A stretch of 64,000 nt of DNA. Source: Nitrospira sp. CG24A (GTDB lineage: Bacteria; Nitrospirota; Nitrospiria; Nitrospirales; Nitrospiraceae). The position numbers and the translations under genes were made by a program. Location: positions 33,462-97,461 of the forward strand of contig NEWT02000019.1 of NCBI GenBank assembly GCA_002869925.2, given 5' to 3'. Position 1 is the stretch's first letter; each line of letters starts with the position of its first letter. This document shows, one piece after another, positions 19,111-27,791 of the stretch. Below the pieces are notes generated by a model. The model was not told the DNA's origin and searched no databases. It saw only the letters and a program-made list of their open reading frames with translations.

Positions 19111-19132
19111 TCAATAGAGGCTCCGGTAGAAT
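19104..19132 (+). promoter_or_regulatory. Sigma70-type promoter for HAD gene
   Basis: TTGTCA (19104-19109), 17 bp, TAGAAT (19127-19132). The -10 ends 10 nt before ATG 19143, so the mRNA would have almost no leader. The -35 shares bases with the divergent tRNA-Leu promoter. Confidence 0.65.
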
Positions 19133-19142
19133 CGGGCGGTCT

Positions 19143-19868
19143 ATGCTCACCGGCACTTCCAACACCGCACACAGTCTCACACCCACGCTCGATGAGGTGG
19201 GTGAACGGCGGACAGAGGGATCCATCGCCGCGTTGTTCGATGTCGACAACACGCTCCTGCCGGGAGAGGCCAGCGAGGTGCGATTTTTTCGTTTTTTGTG
19301 GCGACACGGTCTGGTGGGATGGAGCGAGTTGAGACGGAGTGCGGCCTGGCTGGCCGGACACGTGCCTCCATTTTCGTTGCACTCGCTCCGAGAGCGAAAA
19401 ATCTATTTGGCTGGCAAGCGCCCCGCAGACATAGAATCCTATGCACGGGAGTTCTGTCAGACCGAGATGATCGACAAGGTGTCTCCGCAAGGCCGCGCAA
19501 GCCTGGAGGCCCATCGACAGGCCGGCCACCAACTGATCCTTGTGACCGGCGCGCCGGATTTCTTGATTGAGCCTCTTGCGAGATTCTTGGATGTGCCTAC
19601 GGTCTTCGCCGCAAAGCTGGAGCAACAGAATTCCACCTATACCGGTGCACTGATTCCCCCCTTGCCCTATGGCCGTGGCAAGCGCGAGCTGATCCTTACC
19701 CACGCTCGAACAATGAATCTCGACCTCGCCGGATCCTATGCGTACGGCGACAGCCCCGGCGATCACGACCTTCTAGAGCTGGTCGGACATCCTTTGGTGA
19801 TCAACCCGATTCGGGGCATGGCCCGAACGGCGCAACGCCGCGGCTGGCCTGTCGCAACATGGGAATAA
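19143..19868 (+). CDS. HAD-IB family phosphatase
   Basis: 241 residues. HAD motif I is FDVDNTLLPGE with the nucleophile Asp and the acid/base Asp two residues later. Motif II is LVTGAPDFLIEPLA, and motif III is GDSPGDHDLLELV, preceded by a conserved Lys-containing RGKRELI. This arrangement with a helical cap (WRHGL...ESYAREFCQ) is that of HAD-IB hydrolases such as phosphoserine phosphatase relatives; the natural phosphoester is unknown. The frame extends upstream to 19026, but the overlapping promoter makes ATG 19143 the likely start. Confidence 0.88.
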   Translation: MLTGTSNTAHSLTPTLDEVGERRTEGSIAALFDVDNTLLPGEASEVRFFRFLWRHGLVGWSELRRSAAWLAGHVPPFSLHSLRERKIYLAGKRPADIESYAREFCQTEMIDKVSPQGRASLEAHRQAGHQLILVTGAPDFLIEPLARFLDVPTVFAAKLEQQNSTYTGALIPPLPYGRGKRELILTHARTMNLDLAGSYAYGDSPGDHDLLELVGHPLVINPIRGMARTAQRRGWPVATWE

Positions 19869-19971
19869 TGACGTGTATCGTTCAACGTTAACCGATTCTA
19901 CGATCATACAGCTTACCCACGCTTCCGGTACGCGTTTCACATCTTACGTTTCACGTTTCACCTCTTGAACC

Positions 19972-20607
19972 ATGCGCATCACCGAGATCTTCCACAGCAT
20001 TCAAGGTGAGTCCAGCTTTGCCGGACAGCCCTGTGTGTTTGTACGACTGACCGGATGCCCACTCCGCTGCACGTGGTGCGACACCGACTACGCCTTTTTC
20101 GGAGGACGCGAGCATTCGATCGACGAAACTCTGGCGACGGTGAATACCTATGGGTGTCGCCTGGTGGAGGTCACAGGTGGGGAGCCGCTCGCCCAGCCTG
20201 AGTGTCTCCTGTTATTGTCCCGCCTCTGCGATGCCGGCTATACGGTCCTCCTTGAAACCAGCGGGGCCATCGATATTGCACCGGTCGACCCACGGGTCCA
20301 TGTCATCCTGGATGTGAAGTGCCCGGGGAGCGGGATGACCGATCGAATGCATTGGCCGAACCTTTCGACATTGGCGGCCAAGGATGAGGCGAAGTTTGTC
20401 CTGGCGGACCGAGCCGATTACGACTGGGCTCATGAGGTCCTTACCCGGCATGATATCGCCAGCCGCTGTTCGGTGCTCTTCAGTCCGGTTTTCGGCTCGC
20501 TCGATCTGCGTCAGCTGGCCGAATGGATTCTGGCCGATCGCCTGCCAGTTCGTTTCCAATTGCAGATGCACAAGTATATTTGGGCGCCGGATATGCGAGG
20601 GGTGTAA
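19972..20607 (+). CDS. queE: 7-carboxy-7-deazaguanine synthase
   Basis: 211 residues. Radical SAM enzyme converting 6-carboxytetrahydropterin to CDG in the queuosine (7-deazaguanine) pathway. The opening is MRITEIFHSIQGESSFAG, then VFVRLTGCPLRCTWCDTDYAF holds the CxxxCxxC iron-sulfur motif. VTGGEPLAQPECL is the SAM-binding GGEP motif. The C-terminus RFQLQMHKYIWAPDMRGV is typical of QueE. No Shine-Dalgarno is obvious. The preceding gap has reiterated TTTCACGT words. No other que genes are in the window. Confidence 0.95.
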   Translation: MRITEIFHSIQGESSFAGQPCVFVRLTGCPLRCTWCDTDYAFFGGREHSIDETLATVNTYGCRLVEVTGGEPLAQPECLLLLSRLCDAGYTVLLETSGAIDIAPVDPRVHVILDVKCPGSGMTDRMHWPNLSTLAAKDEAKFVLADRADYDWAHEVLTRHDIASRCSVLFSPVFGSLDLRQLAEWILADRLPVRFQLQMHKYIWAPDMRGV

Positions 20608-20671
20608 AGAGTAGCGATCAGCTCTCAGTGGCTGCATACTGACGTCTGACAGCTTGGAAAAGGAGACTCGA

Positions 20672-22183
20672 ATGAAGATCATGCAGGTGACGGTAGAGGT
20701 TGCGCGGGTAGAGGCCGCATCCGCAGAGGTGTTGGTACTCCTGCACTGTGAGGGAGAGGCATTGGTCAAGCAGGATACAGCCCGGCTCGATACCGCCCTC
20801 GATGGAGCGTTGAGCACGCTGGTGCACTCGAAGGAGTTCGAAGGTAAAGCTAACGAGGTCTTGCTGTACCACACCCAAGGCAAGGTGCCTGCAAAACGGG
20901 TGGTGCTAGTTGGCTTGGGCAAGAAGAGCGAGGTGACCACTGAGACCATCAGGCAAGCGATGGGTTCAGCCGCGAAGCGCGTCCGCCAGACGAAGGTTGA
21001 ATCCTTTTCGGTGGCACTGCCGACCGTGAGACCTGAGGGAATGTCATCGCTCGACGTCGCCCAAGCGATGGTGGAAGGGGCGATCTTGGGCAGTTATCAG
21101 TTCACCGTCTATCGAAGCGAAGCCGCCTCAGGGCGCGACGTCGCAGAGATGAGAATGCTCATCCCGATGAAAGCTCAGTCGCGACAGGTGACCGAAGGAA
21201 TTCGGCGCGGTGTCGCCACGGCAGAAGCCACCGTCTTTGTCCGCGATCTCTGTAATCACCCGTCTAACGTCCTGACCCCCACGAGGGTCGCCGACGAAGC
21301 GAAGGCCATCGCCAAGGCTGAAGAGATTGCGATCACCATTCTCGATCGTAAGGAGATGGAGCGCTTGGGAATGGGGGCGCTGCTCGGCGTGGCGCGCGGG
21401 AGTCAGGAGCCGCCCAAGTTCATCATCCTTGAATACAACGGAGCCAAGAAAAAAGATGCGCGGCCGGTCGTGCTGGTCGGAAAAACGATTACCTTCGATA
21501 CAGGGGGAATCTCTCTCAAGCCTGCAGAGAACATGGAACATATGAAGGCCGATATGACGGGAGGAGCCGAAGTCCTGGCTTCGATCAGAGCGGCGGCCAG
21601 ACTCAAGCTCCCGTTGCGTCTGATCAGCATCCTGCCCGTGGCTGAAAACATGCCGGGCGGCCGAGCCATGAAGCCCGGCGATATCGTGACGACCTTGTCG
21701 GGGAAGACCGTCGAAGTACAGAACACGGATGCGGAAGGTCGGCTCATTCTGGCCGACGGCCTCGCCTACGCCATGCGCTATAACCCGGTAGCCTTGATCG
21801 ACATTGCGACGCTCACGGGAGCTTGTGTCGTCGCCCTCGGCCAATTTGCGATCGGGATGTTCGGCACCGATGACACGCTGAAGGAGCGTGTCCGCAAGGC
21901 GGGACAGAAGGCCGGTGAGCGGGTGTGGGAGATGCCGCTGTGGGAGGAATATTTCGAACAACTCAAGAGCGACGTCGCCGATATGCGCAATATCGGTGGC
22001 CGTGGCGGCGGGATGATTACCGCCGCGCTTTTTCTGAGCAAGTTCGTAGGAGACTGCCCGTGGGTACACCTCGATATCGCCAGTACGGATTGGAGCGAAC
22101 GAGAACGAGCCTACATTCCGAAGGGCCCCACCGCAATTGGAACCAGGTTATTGGTGCAATACCTCATTGATCGAAGCTTATAA
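20672..22183 (+). CDS. pepA: Leucyl aminopeptidase (M17)
   Basis: 503 residues. Cytosolic two-metal aminopeptidase that trims N-terminal residues; some homologues also bind DNA. The C-terminal catalytic domain has VGKTITFDTGGISLKP, DMTGGAEV and the family signature NTDAEGRL, with metal and catalytic Lys/Asp/Glu/Arg residues all present. The N-terminal 160 residues match the M17 macro-like domain. ATG 20672 is chosen because AAGGAG lies 8 nt upstream. Its TAA stop is followed at once by palindromic repeat copy B. Confidence 0.96.
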   Translation: MKIMQVTVEVARVEAASAEVLVLLHCEGEALVKQDTARLDTALDGALSTLVHSKEFEGKANEVLLYHTQGKVPAKRVVLVGLGKKSEVTTETIRQAMGSAAKRVRQTKVESFSVALPTVRPEGMSSLDVAQAMVEGAILGSYQFTVYRSEAASGRDVAEMRMLIPMKAQSRQVTEGIRRGVATAEATVFVRDLCNHPSNVLTPTRVADEAKAIAKAEEIAITILDRKEMERLGMGALLGVARGSQEPPKFIILEYNGAKKKDARPVVLVGKTITFDTGGISLKPAENMEHMKADMTGGAEVLASIRAAARLKLPLRLISILPVAENMPGGRAMKPGDIVTTLSGKTVEVQNTDAEGRLILADGLAYAMRYNPVALIDIATLTGACVVALGQFAIGMFGTDDTLKERVRKAGQKAGERVWEMPLWEEYFEQLKSDVADMRNIGGRGGGMITAALFLSKFVGDCPWVHLDIASTDWSERERAYIPKGPTAIGTRLLVQYLIDRSL

Positions 22184-22309
22184 GCAGGATGATCAAAAAG
22201 GCTGTCCAGCAAGGCCGCAGCGAGTGAAGACCGGAGGCGTACCCTCTAGGGTACGTTGAGGATCTGAACGATGCGAGAACGCCGCTGGCGGCCTTTTTCA
22301 GCATCTTGC
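22184..22309 (+). repeat. Palindromic intergenic repeat, copy B
   Basis: 126 bp starting at the base after the pepA stop and ending immediately before the AAGGA ribosome binding site of the next gene. Ends GCAGGATGATC / GCATCTTGC are inverted, with AAAAAGGC and GCCTTTTT inside. The central GTACCCTCTAGGGTAC is a perfect hairpin. It is closely similar to copy C. Confidence 0.92.
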
Positions 22310-22320
22310 AGAAGGATTTC

Positions 22321-23409
22321 ATGACTTCGCGTGAAAAGATTGGGCAGCTCTTCATGGTCGGATTTCTCGGCACATCGGTCACACCCGATCTGGCGTCGTT
22401 CATTAAAAAGTACAAGCCGGGCGGGGTCATTCTCTTCTCGCGAAATCTCGAGTCCGTCGAACAGATGGTCGATCTCACCAACGGCCTACAAGCCTGCAGT
22501 CCCCATTCGCCGCTCTTGATCTCGATCGATCAGGAAGGCGGTCGGGTCTCCCGCCTTCCAAAAGGCTTCACCATATTCCCGCCCTGCGACCTGTTGGGAC
22601 GCTGCAACTCCACCGAATTGGCCTACGCGGCTGCGGCCACGATTGCCAAAGAGCTGAGGGCGGTGGGCGTGAACATGAATATGGCGCCGGTGCTCGACGT
22701 GAACAGCAATCCGGATAATCCGGTCATCGGCGACCGGGCATTCGGTGCGACGCCGGGCATTGTCTGTGAACTGGGGATGGCAACGGCGGCAGGGCTGCAA
22801 GATAATAAGGTGGTGGCCTGCGGAAAACACTTTCCTGGTCACGGCGATACCAGCGTCGATTCCCACAAGGAACTTCCAGTCGTCGAGGCGCCGCGCGAAC
22901 GATTGGAGGCCGTCGAGTTCCCCCCCTTCCGCCGTGCCGTTGCGCAACATGTCGTGTCGATGATGACCGCGCACGTCTTGTATCGCGCGCTCGATCCCGA
23001 ATTGCCGGCCACGCTCTCGCCGACCATCATCACGAACTTCTTGCGCAAGGAACTGCAATACGACGGTGTCGTGTTGACGGATGATTTAGAAATGCACGCC
23101 ATTATCGACCATTACGGCGTGGAAGATGCTGCGGTTCGTGCTGTGCTGGCGGGCTGCGATGTCCTGTTGATTTGCAAAGATCGGGATCGGGAAGTCGCCG
23201 CCTTCGAAGCTGTGGTCCAGGCGGTAGACACAGGAACCATTTCTCCTGAACGGTTGGACCAATCGGTGGCCCGAATCGCCCGCCTCAAACACAGATTTGT
23301 GGCGCCCTACAAGTCCGTGACAATCTCAGACGCGATGCTCGTCGCAGGATGCCGAACCCATCAGGCGTTACTGCACTCGATCGAACAGGTTCGGGCGCGT
23401 TTCCCGTGA
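22321..23409 (+). CDS. nagZ: Beta-N-acetylhexosaminidase, GH3 (NagZ-like)
   Basis: 362 residues. Glycoside hydrolase family 3 with IDQEGGRVSRL, then KHFPGHGDTSVDSHKELP at about residue 168, the NagZ-type catalytic loop with the Asp-His acid/base pair. DDLEMHAI at about 253 contains the nucleophile Asp. NagZ removes GlcNAc from anhydromuropeptides in cell-wall recycling. There is no signal peptide, which fits a cytosolic NagZ. ATG 22321 follows AAGGA; the frame reaches back to a TTG at 22306 inside repeat B. Confidence 0.93.
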   Translation: MTSREKIGQLFMVGFLGTSVTPDLASFIKKYKPGGVILFSRNLESVEQMVDLTNGLQACSPHSPLLISIDQEGGRVSRLPKGFTIFPPCDLLGRCNSTELAYAAAATIAKELRAVGVNMNMAPVLDVNSNPDNPVIGDRAFGATPGIVCELGMATAAGLQDNKVVACGKHFPGHGDTSVDSHKELPVVEAPRERLEAVEFPPFRRAVAQHVVSMMTAHVLYRALDPELPATLSPTIITNFLRKELQYDGVVLTDDLEMHAIIDHYGVEDAAVRAVLAGCDVLLICKDRDREVAAFEAVVQAVDTGTISPERLDQSVARIARLKHRFVAPYKSVTISDAMLVAGCRTHQALLHSIEQVRARFP

Positions 23410-23522
23410 AGCGTCGTTCGTGAAGCGCGAGCGAGACAAGCAAGACGTGCGCGACAGGCGTGACTCGCGAAGATAACCCTTCCGACCAGTCCCGCTTTTC
23501 TCGCCTGTCTCGCTAGTCTCGC
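23409..23522. repeat. Reiterated GAGAC/GTCTC-word hairpin
   Basis: Left words GAGCGAGAC, GCAAGAC and GCGACAGGCG are complementary to the right-hand TCGCCTGTCTCGC and TAGTCTCGCTC, giving a long imperfect hairpin with short words repeated about every 9 bp. It lies between the NagZ-like and gamma carbonic anhydrase genes. Confidence 0.7.
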
Positions 23523-23541
23523 TCAGTGGCCCACTTCCCCC

Positions 23542-23571
23542 TTGCAGATTGTCGGACGATTCCCCTACAGT
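23542..23571 (+). promoter_or_regulatory. Promoter close to start codon
   Basis: TTGCAG (23542-23547), 18 bp, TACAGT (23566-23571). It ends 7 nt before ATG 23579, which predicts a leaderless or nearly leaderless mRNA for the gamma carbonic anhydrase gene. Confidence 0.4.
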
Positions 23572-23578
23572 GCGCGGC

Positions 23579-24118
23579 ATGATCCGCACATTTCAAGGCG
23601 TCAAACCGACCATTCCCATCTCCTGCTTTATCGAAGAGACCGGCATTGTCATCGGCGATGTGGTCCTGGGCGAGGACTGCAGCGTGTGGTTCCATGCCGT
23701 CGTTCGCGGGGACGTGCACCATATTAGGATTGGAAATCGAACCAACGTGCAGGATCTCTGCATGCTCCATGTCACCCACGACACCCATCCATTGATCATC
23801 GGCAATGAGGTCACCATCGGTCACGGGGTGATCCTCCATGGCTGTACGATTAAGGATCGCGTCCTGATCGGCATGGGCGCCATCATTATGGATGGCGCTG
23901 TGATTGGCGAAGATTCCGTTGTGGGGGCTGGGGCCCTGATCACGGAACAGACCATCGTTCCACCCAACAGCCTGATACTGGGCTCACCCGCAAAGGTCAA
24001 ACGATCGGTCACGGCTGAAGAACGTGCGTGGATTAAGGAGTCCGCGGAGAACTACGTCAAATATGCGGGTCAGTATTTAGACAACACCTCAAAAGCTAAG
24101 CCAGGCTTTAGAGTTTAG
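23579..24118 (+). CDS. Gamma-class carbonic anhydrase family protein
   Basis: 179 residues of left-handed beta-helix hexapeptide repeats. Zinc-ligand histidines fit MLHVTHD, and IGHGVILHGC (HxxxxH), as in gamma-CA/YrdA/PaaY proteins. It probably binds metal and may hydrate CO2, though many homologues are inactive or have other roles. ATG 23579 is preferred over an upstream frame start at 23549 because homologues begin near IRTFQGVKP and a promoter-like TACAGT lies between. The TAG stop touches repeat copy C. Confidence 0.9.
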   Translation: MIRTFQGVKPTIPISCFIEETGIVIGDVVLGEDCSVWFHAVVRGDVHHIRIGNRTNVQDLCMLHVTHDTHPLIIGNEVTIGHGVILHGCTIKDRVLIGMGAIIMDGAVIGEDSVVGAGALITEQTIVPPNSLILGSPAKVKRSVTAEERAWIKESAENYVKYAGQYLDNTSKAKPGFRV

Positions 24119-24243
24119 CAGACTGCTCAAAAAGGCCGTCCAGCAAGGCCGCAGCGAGCGAAGGCCCGAGGCGTACCCTCTGGGGTACGTTGAGGGTCTA
24201 AGCGATGCGAGAACGATGCTGGCGGACTTTTTCAGCAGCCTGC
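24118..24243 (+). repeat. Palindromic intergenic repeat, copy C
   Basis: 126 bp from the last base of the carbonic anhydrase stop codon to inside the 3' end of the next, convergent gene. Ends GCAGACTGCTC and GAGAACG...CAGCAGCCTGC are inverted; the centre GTACCCTCTGGGGTAC is a hairpin. It is close to copy B, and its changes in the arms are largely compensated. Confidence 0.92.
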
Positions 24244-24950
24244 TGATAGTTTTTTCCGATTTGAATGAAACAGATCGGATCTCCCACTAATGCCGTCGGA
24301 TAGTAGCGTGTCCCAACCCGATAGGTCACTCGATGCCGATGGCACCACTCCGCAATCCACAGAACTTCTTCTGTGGTGGTTGTGACGAGGCCGGGCTTCA
24401 CCAGCTTGCCCATACAACGTGCAACCAGCGCGCGCACGATGCGACGCTCTCGATCGAACTTCGCGGGATCGAGAGTGAGCGGATTACTTCGTCCATAGGA
24501 CAGCGGCGAGAGATGCGGGAACCGCTCAGGGTCATTGAGCACGCTGACCATCCACAGATGATCGAAGAGACCCTTGGCCCCCCCTGCATCGACTGCACGG
24601 AAGATAAGGGGAACAGAACGGCAGGCACGGTTGAGGGTGACGACTTCGCTTCTCCGAAGATTGTAGGGTTCTACTGCCCGATCCCGCTCCGTCATTTCCA
24701 TAATCAAAGCAGGAAGCTCCGCCACCCCGGCGCCGACGTAAAGGCTACGGCCATGCCGAGGTAATTTCTTCCTCAACAACACCGCCACACGATTTCCGAG
24801 ACGCTGACACAGACCTCGCTTCACGCGCCAGAACTCATCCCCACCCTCATAGCAATAGACCGGCGCCAGGGCGCCATAGTCGAGACGTCCGTAGACCTCG
24901 GCCACCAACCGGCTGGTCGCAGGAGTTAACTGTGCGGGATTCGTCTTCAT
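24198..24950 (-). CDS. Conserved hypothetical, possible methyltransferase-like fold
   Basis: 250 residues, not recognised. RSLYVGAGVAELPALIMEM followed by an acidic AVEPYN strand and LNRAC resembles the first two SAM-binding motifs of a Rossmann methyltransferase, but no catalytic motif is evident. The start overlaps the M28 peptidase stop by ATGA, so it is the last gene of the trmFO-xerC-argB-peptidase run. The final 14 residues (QAAEKVRQHRSRIA) are encoded by repeat copy C, so the C-terminus is repeat-derived. No signal peptide. Confidence 0.6.
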   Translation of the reverse strand: MKTNPAQLTPATSRLVAEVYGRLDYGALAPVYCYEGGDEFWRVKRGLCQRLGNRVAVLLRKKLPRHGRSLYVGAGVAELPALIMEMTERDRAVEPYNLRRSEVVTLNRACRSVPLIFRAVDAGGAKGLFDHLWMVSVLNDPERFPHLSPLSYGRSNPLTLDPAKFDRERRIVRALVARCMGKLVKPGLVTTTTEEVLWIAEWCHRHRVTYRVGTRYYPTALVGDPICFIQIGKNYQQAAEKVRQHRSRIA

Positions 24951-25822
24951 GACCGTACTCCTGCGATCTGCACGGCGGTTGCGGTCACCGTCTTGGCCAC
25001 GCTGGAAAGAAATTCAAGATTCAACGTGTCCACGATATCCGTCTCACGATGATAATGCGGATTCCGGAAGTTCGCCGTATCGGTCAACACCACCGCTGGA
25101 TAACCTGCGTCCCAAAACGAGGCATGGTCGCTGCGGCGGGTGTGAGGCATGGCCTCCCCTCGGCCCGGCACCACCAATGACAGGGTCTTGAGCGGGGCCG
25201 CCTGCCGTTGCGCCTCCTGTTCAAGTTGGTGCACCAAGGACCGGGACGCCTCGTTACCCACGATGGCGAGAAAATCTCCTTGCGGTGGCACTGCGATGGG
25301 CACCGCTGGCGGAGCCTGCTGTGTGCCGGGCTCGCTCTTCGCGAACCCGACGCACTCCAAAATAATCGCGCCAGCCAACTCACGGCGCTCAGCTCTCAAG
25401 CGGGAGACAAACGCCTGGCTTCCCAGCCGATCCTGCTCTTCAAGGCAAAACGCCACGAGCCAGACTGGTCGCACGAGCGGTTGTGTGCTGAGGTGCAATG
25501 CCACTTCGAGAAGCACGACAAGTCCACTCGCGTTGTCATCTGCGCCAGGTGACCCGGACACCGTATCGTAGTGCGCCCCGATCAAGAGTGGAGGCCACTC
25601 CCCTCCTTGGCTTGGCCGGTCCGGATATTTGGTCGCCACTACATTGCGGTAGGTCTTCCCCCATGCACGCACAAGCTGGTCGCTTGTGCTCCAGCCTGAC
25701 TTGGTAAACTGCGTCGCCAGATAGTGCGCCGTCTTCCGAAGGGGGCCGGGGCTTGTCTCGGGATGACGTTCGCCAACGAGAGCCTGAAGATGACGGTTGA
25801 TTCGAAGACGCTGGGTTAGCAC
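24947..25822 (-). CDS. M28 family aminopeptidase-like metallopeptidase
   Basis: About 291 residues. Zinc ligands fit GAHYDTVSGSPGADDNASG (His, Asp), CLEEQDRLGSQAF (Glu-Glu) and PHYHRETD near the end, as in M28 aminopeptidases. SDHASFWDAGYPAVVLTD is a typical late motif. It has no signal peptide, so it should be cytosolic. The open frame extends to 25957, overlapping argB by over 100 bp. Homology begins near RLRINRHLQALVGERHPETS, so GTG 25822 just after the argB stop is my choice; the exact start is uncertain. Confidence 0.85.
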   Translation of the reverse strand: MLTQRLRINRHLQALVGERHPETSPGPLRKTAHYLATQFTKSGWSTSDQLVRAWGKTYRNVVATKYPDRPSQGGEWPPLLIGAHYDTVSGSPGADDNASGLVVLLEVALHLSTQPLVRPVWLVAFCLEEQDRLGSQAFVSRLRAERRELAGAIILECVGFAKSEPGTQQAPPAVPIAVPPQGDFLAIVGNEASRSLVHQLEQEAQRQAAPLKTLSLVVPGRGEAMPHTRRSDHASFWDAGYPAVVLTDTANFRNPHYHRETDIVDTLNLEFLSSVAKTVTATAVQIAGVRS

Positions 25823-25844
25823 AACATGTGTGTGGATGAACCGG

Positions 25845-26741
25845 TTACGCGGTGATTTCGGTCCCAATACCTTTACGCGTGAACACTTCAAGAAGAATGG
25901 CATGTGAAATTCGACCGTCAATGATATGGGCTTTGCTGACACCGCCTCCGAGCGCATCCAAGCAGGCGTGGACCTTAGGTAGCATCCCTTCTCCGATTGT
26001 CCCCCTCTTCACCATCCGCTGCACATCTTTGCGTGAAACCGTGGAGAGATGGCGCCCCTTCGCATCGCGAATACCCTTCACATCGGTCATCATCACCAGC
26101 TTTTCCGCACCGAGCGCAGCGGCCATCGCCCCAGCCACAAGATCAGCATTGATGTTATAGGTATTCCCCTCCCGATTCGTACCGATCGGCGCGATGACAG
26201 GGATGTAATGATCCTGCTGAAGTTTTTGCACCAACGCGGGATCAATAGACTGAACCTCTCCGACCAAGCCGAAATCCTCATCCTCCTCACCGTCATCGAG
26301 ATCCTTTTCCAGGCTGGCCGCCCACGCTTTAGCCGTAAGCGGTCGAGACAGCATGAGCCCACCGTCTTTTCCGCTCAAGCCGACCGCAAGGCCGCCATGG
26401 CGATTCAAGAGATCGACGATTTCCATATTGATCTTGCCGGCCAACACCATCTCCACGATTTCCATCGTGGCTTCATCCGTGACCCGCACCCCATGGCGAA
26501 ACTTGGCTTCAATACCCAAACGCTGAAGCATCTTATCGATCTGGGGCCCCCCACCGTGCACAATGACGGGGTTCAGGCCCACGTATTTCAGAAGTACGAC
26601 ATCCTGGGCGAACCGTTCTTTCAACGGCGCATCGGTCATCGCATGACCGCCATATTTGATGACAATCGTCTTGCCTTTGAACGTACGGATATAGGGCAAG
26701 GCTTCGATCAGGACGTTGGCTTTCTTGATCAGTCTATTCAT
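25845..26741 (-). CDS. argB: Acetylglutamate kinase
   Basis: 298 residues. Phosphorylates N-acetylglutamate in arginine synthesis. The amino-acid kinase motifs are clear: [58 protein letters not shown] and IGEGMLPKV. The insert [13 protein letters not shown] before VGEVQSID is strikingly acidic. ATG 26741 follows GGGAG; the frame reaches 26825 without family sequence. No other arg genes are present, and it lies between xerC and a peptidase. Confidence 0.96.
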   Translation of the reverse strand: MNRLIKKANVLIEALPYIRTFKGKTIVIKYGGHAMTDAPLKERFAQDVVLLKYVGLNPVIVHGGGPQIDKMLQRLGIEAKFRHGVRVTDEATMEIVEMVLAGKINMEIVDLLNRHGGLAVGLSGKDGGLMLSRPLTAKAWAASLEKDLDDGEEDEDFGLVGEVQSIDPALVQKLQQDHYIPVIAPIGTNREGNTYNINADLVAGAMAAALGAEKLVMMTDVKGIRDAKGRHLSTVSRKDVQRMVKRGTIGEGMLPKVHACLDALGGGVSKAHIIDGRISHAILLEVFTRKGIGTEITA

Positions 26742-26831
26742 ATCCAGGCTCCCATGGCGGAACCAGCACGGTACCCGAAAAACGCGAGCCGAGCAAGCTC
26801 GCCGGAGATGAAAGATCGCCGGCAACCATCA

Positions 26832-27791
26832 TCACGGTTTTTCGTCCTTCACAACACGCGCGCCGGCCGAACGACCGGCCCGAGGGTGAGTCTTATCGTA
26901 GACGGCCAGGAGTTGGTCCGTAGCCAGGTGCGTATATTTTTGTGTCGTGCTCAATGAGGCATGCCCAAGCATTTCTTGAATCGACCGCAGATCGGCCCCT
27001 TCATCGAGGAGATGGGTGGCAAAGGAGTGGCGCAGCGTATGAGGGCTCACGGAACCACCGGCCAACCGGTTCGAATAGCGGGTCACAATGCGAGCGACGC
27101 TCCGGGTTGTGAGCCTCCCCCCTCGGCTGTTTCGAAAAATCGGCGACGCGACACGCGTTGTCTTCGCCGTCGGATATCGAGTCTTCGTGAGGCGCTGTTC
27201 ATCCAAGTAGGCTTGAATAGCCTGTAGCGCCACATCGCCAATCGGCACAATGCGCTCCTTCCGCCCTTTTCCTCGCAGATGGACCAATCCCTCGGATGCA
27301 CGGAGATCGTCAAGATCGATCCCTACGAGTTCACTCACACGAGCCCCTGTCGAATAGAGCGTCTCCAGCAAGGCGCGGTCTCGAAGCGAGCCGCCTGCCG
27401 CCTGATCGGCAGGAAACCCCATCAACGCCGCCGCGTCGTCCTTGCTCAACACTCGCGGCAGGTGTTTCGGCTGTTTCGGCATCCTAATGGCGTCGGCAGG
27501 ATTGAGACCAACCATGCCTTCTCGTTGCAGATAGCGATAGAAACTGCGCAGAGAAGAAAGTTTCCTGGCCATCGAGGTACTCTTCTCATGCTTGCGATTC
27601 AGCCAGTGAAGGTAACCCCGAATGGATTCTGTGTGCACGGTGGCGGGATCGCGTATAGACATGCCGGGACGTTCTACCTGCATGAACGCCTGAAACTGCC
27701 GGAGATCCGAGCCATAGTTGCGCACAGTCTCATGCGACGCATGACGTTCCAGCTCAAGGAACGTCATGAAAGCTCGAATTGCCTCATCCAT
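26832..27791 (-). CDS. xerC: Tyrosine recombinase XerC
   Basis: 319 residues. An N-terminal SAM-like core-binding domain (FMTFLELERHASHETVRNYGSDL) precedes the catalytic domain. The active-site residues are visible as TGARVSELVGIDLDD (Arg), HTLRHSFATHLLDEG (HxxR) and LGHASLSTTQKYTH (His and nucleophile Tyr). It resolves chromosome dimers at dif with a partner recombinase. It starts inside the 3' end of trmFO, an arrangement common in bacteria (trmFO-xerC). No integron or phage context, so the housekeeping role is favoured. Confidence 0.93.
   Translation of the reverse strand: MDEAIRAFMTFLELERHASHETVRNYGSDLRQFQAFMQVERPGMSIRDPATVHTESIRGYLHWLNRKHEKSTSMARKLSSLRSFYRYLQREGMVGLNPADAIRMPKQPKHLPRVLSKDDAAALMGFPADQAAGGSLRDRALLETLYSTGARVSELVGIDLDDLRASEGLVHLRGKGRKERIVPIGDVALQAIQAYLDEQRLTKTRYPTAKTTRVASPIFRNSRGGRLTTRSVARIVTRYSNRLAGGSVSPHTLRHSFATHLLDEGADLRSIQEMLGHASLSTTQKYTHLATDQLLAVYDKTHPRAGRSAGARVVKDEKP

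Noticed and set aside
21128..22069. 313-codon frame antisense to pepA
   Set aside because: Lies wholly within a well-conserved gene and has no recognisable domain.
26832..27791. Integron or phage integrase
   Set aside because: The tyrosine recombinase sits in the conserved trmFO-xerC context with no att site, cassette or phage genes.
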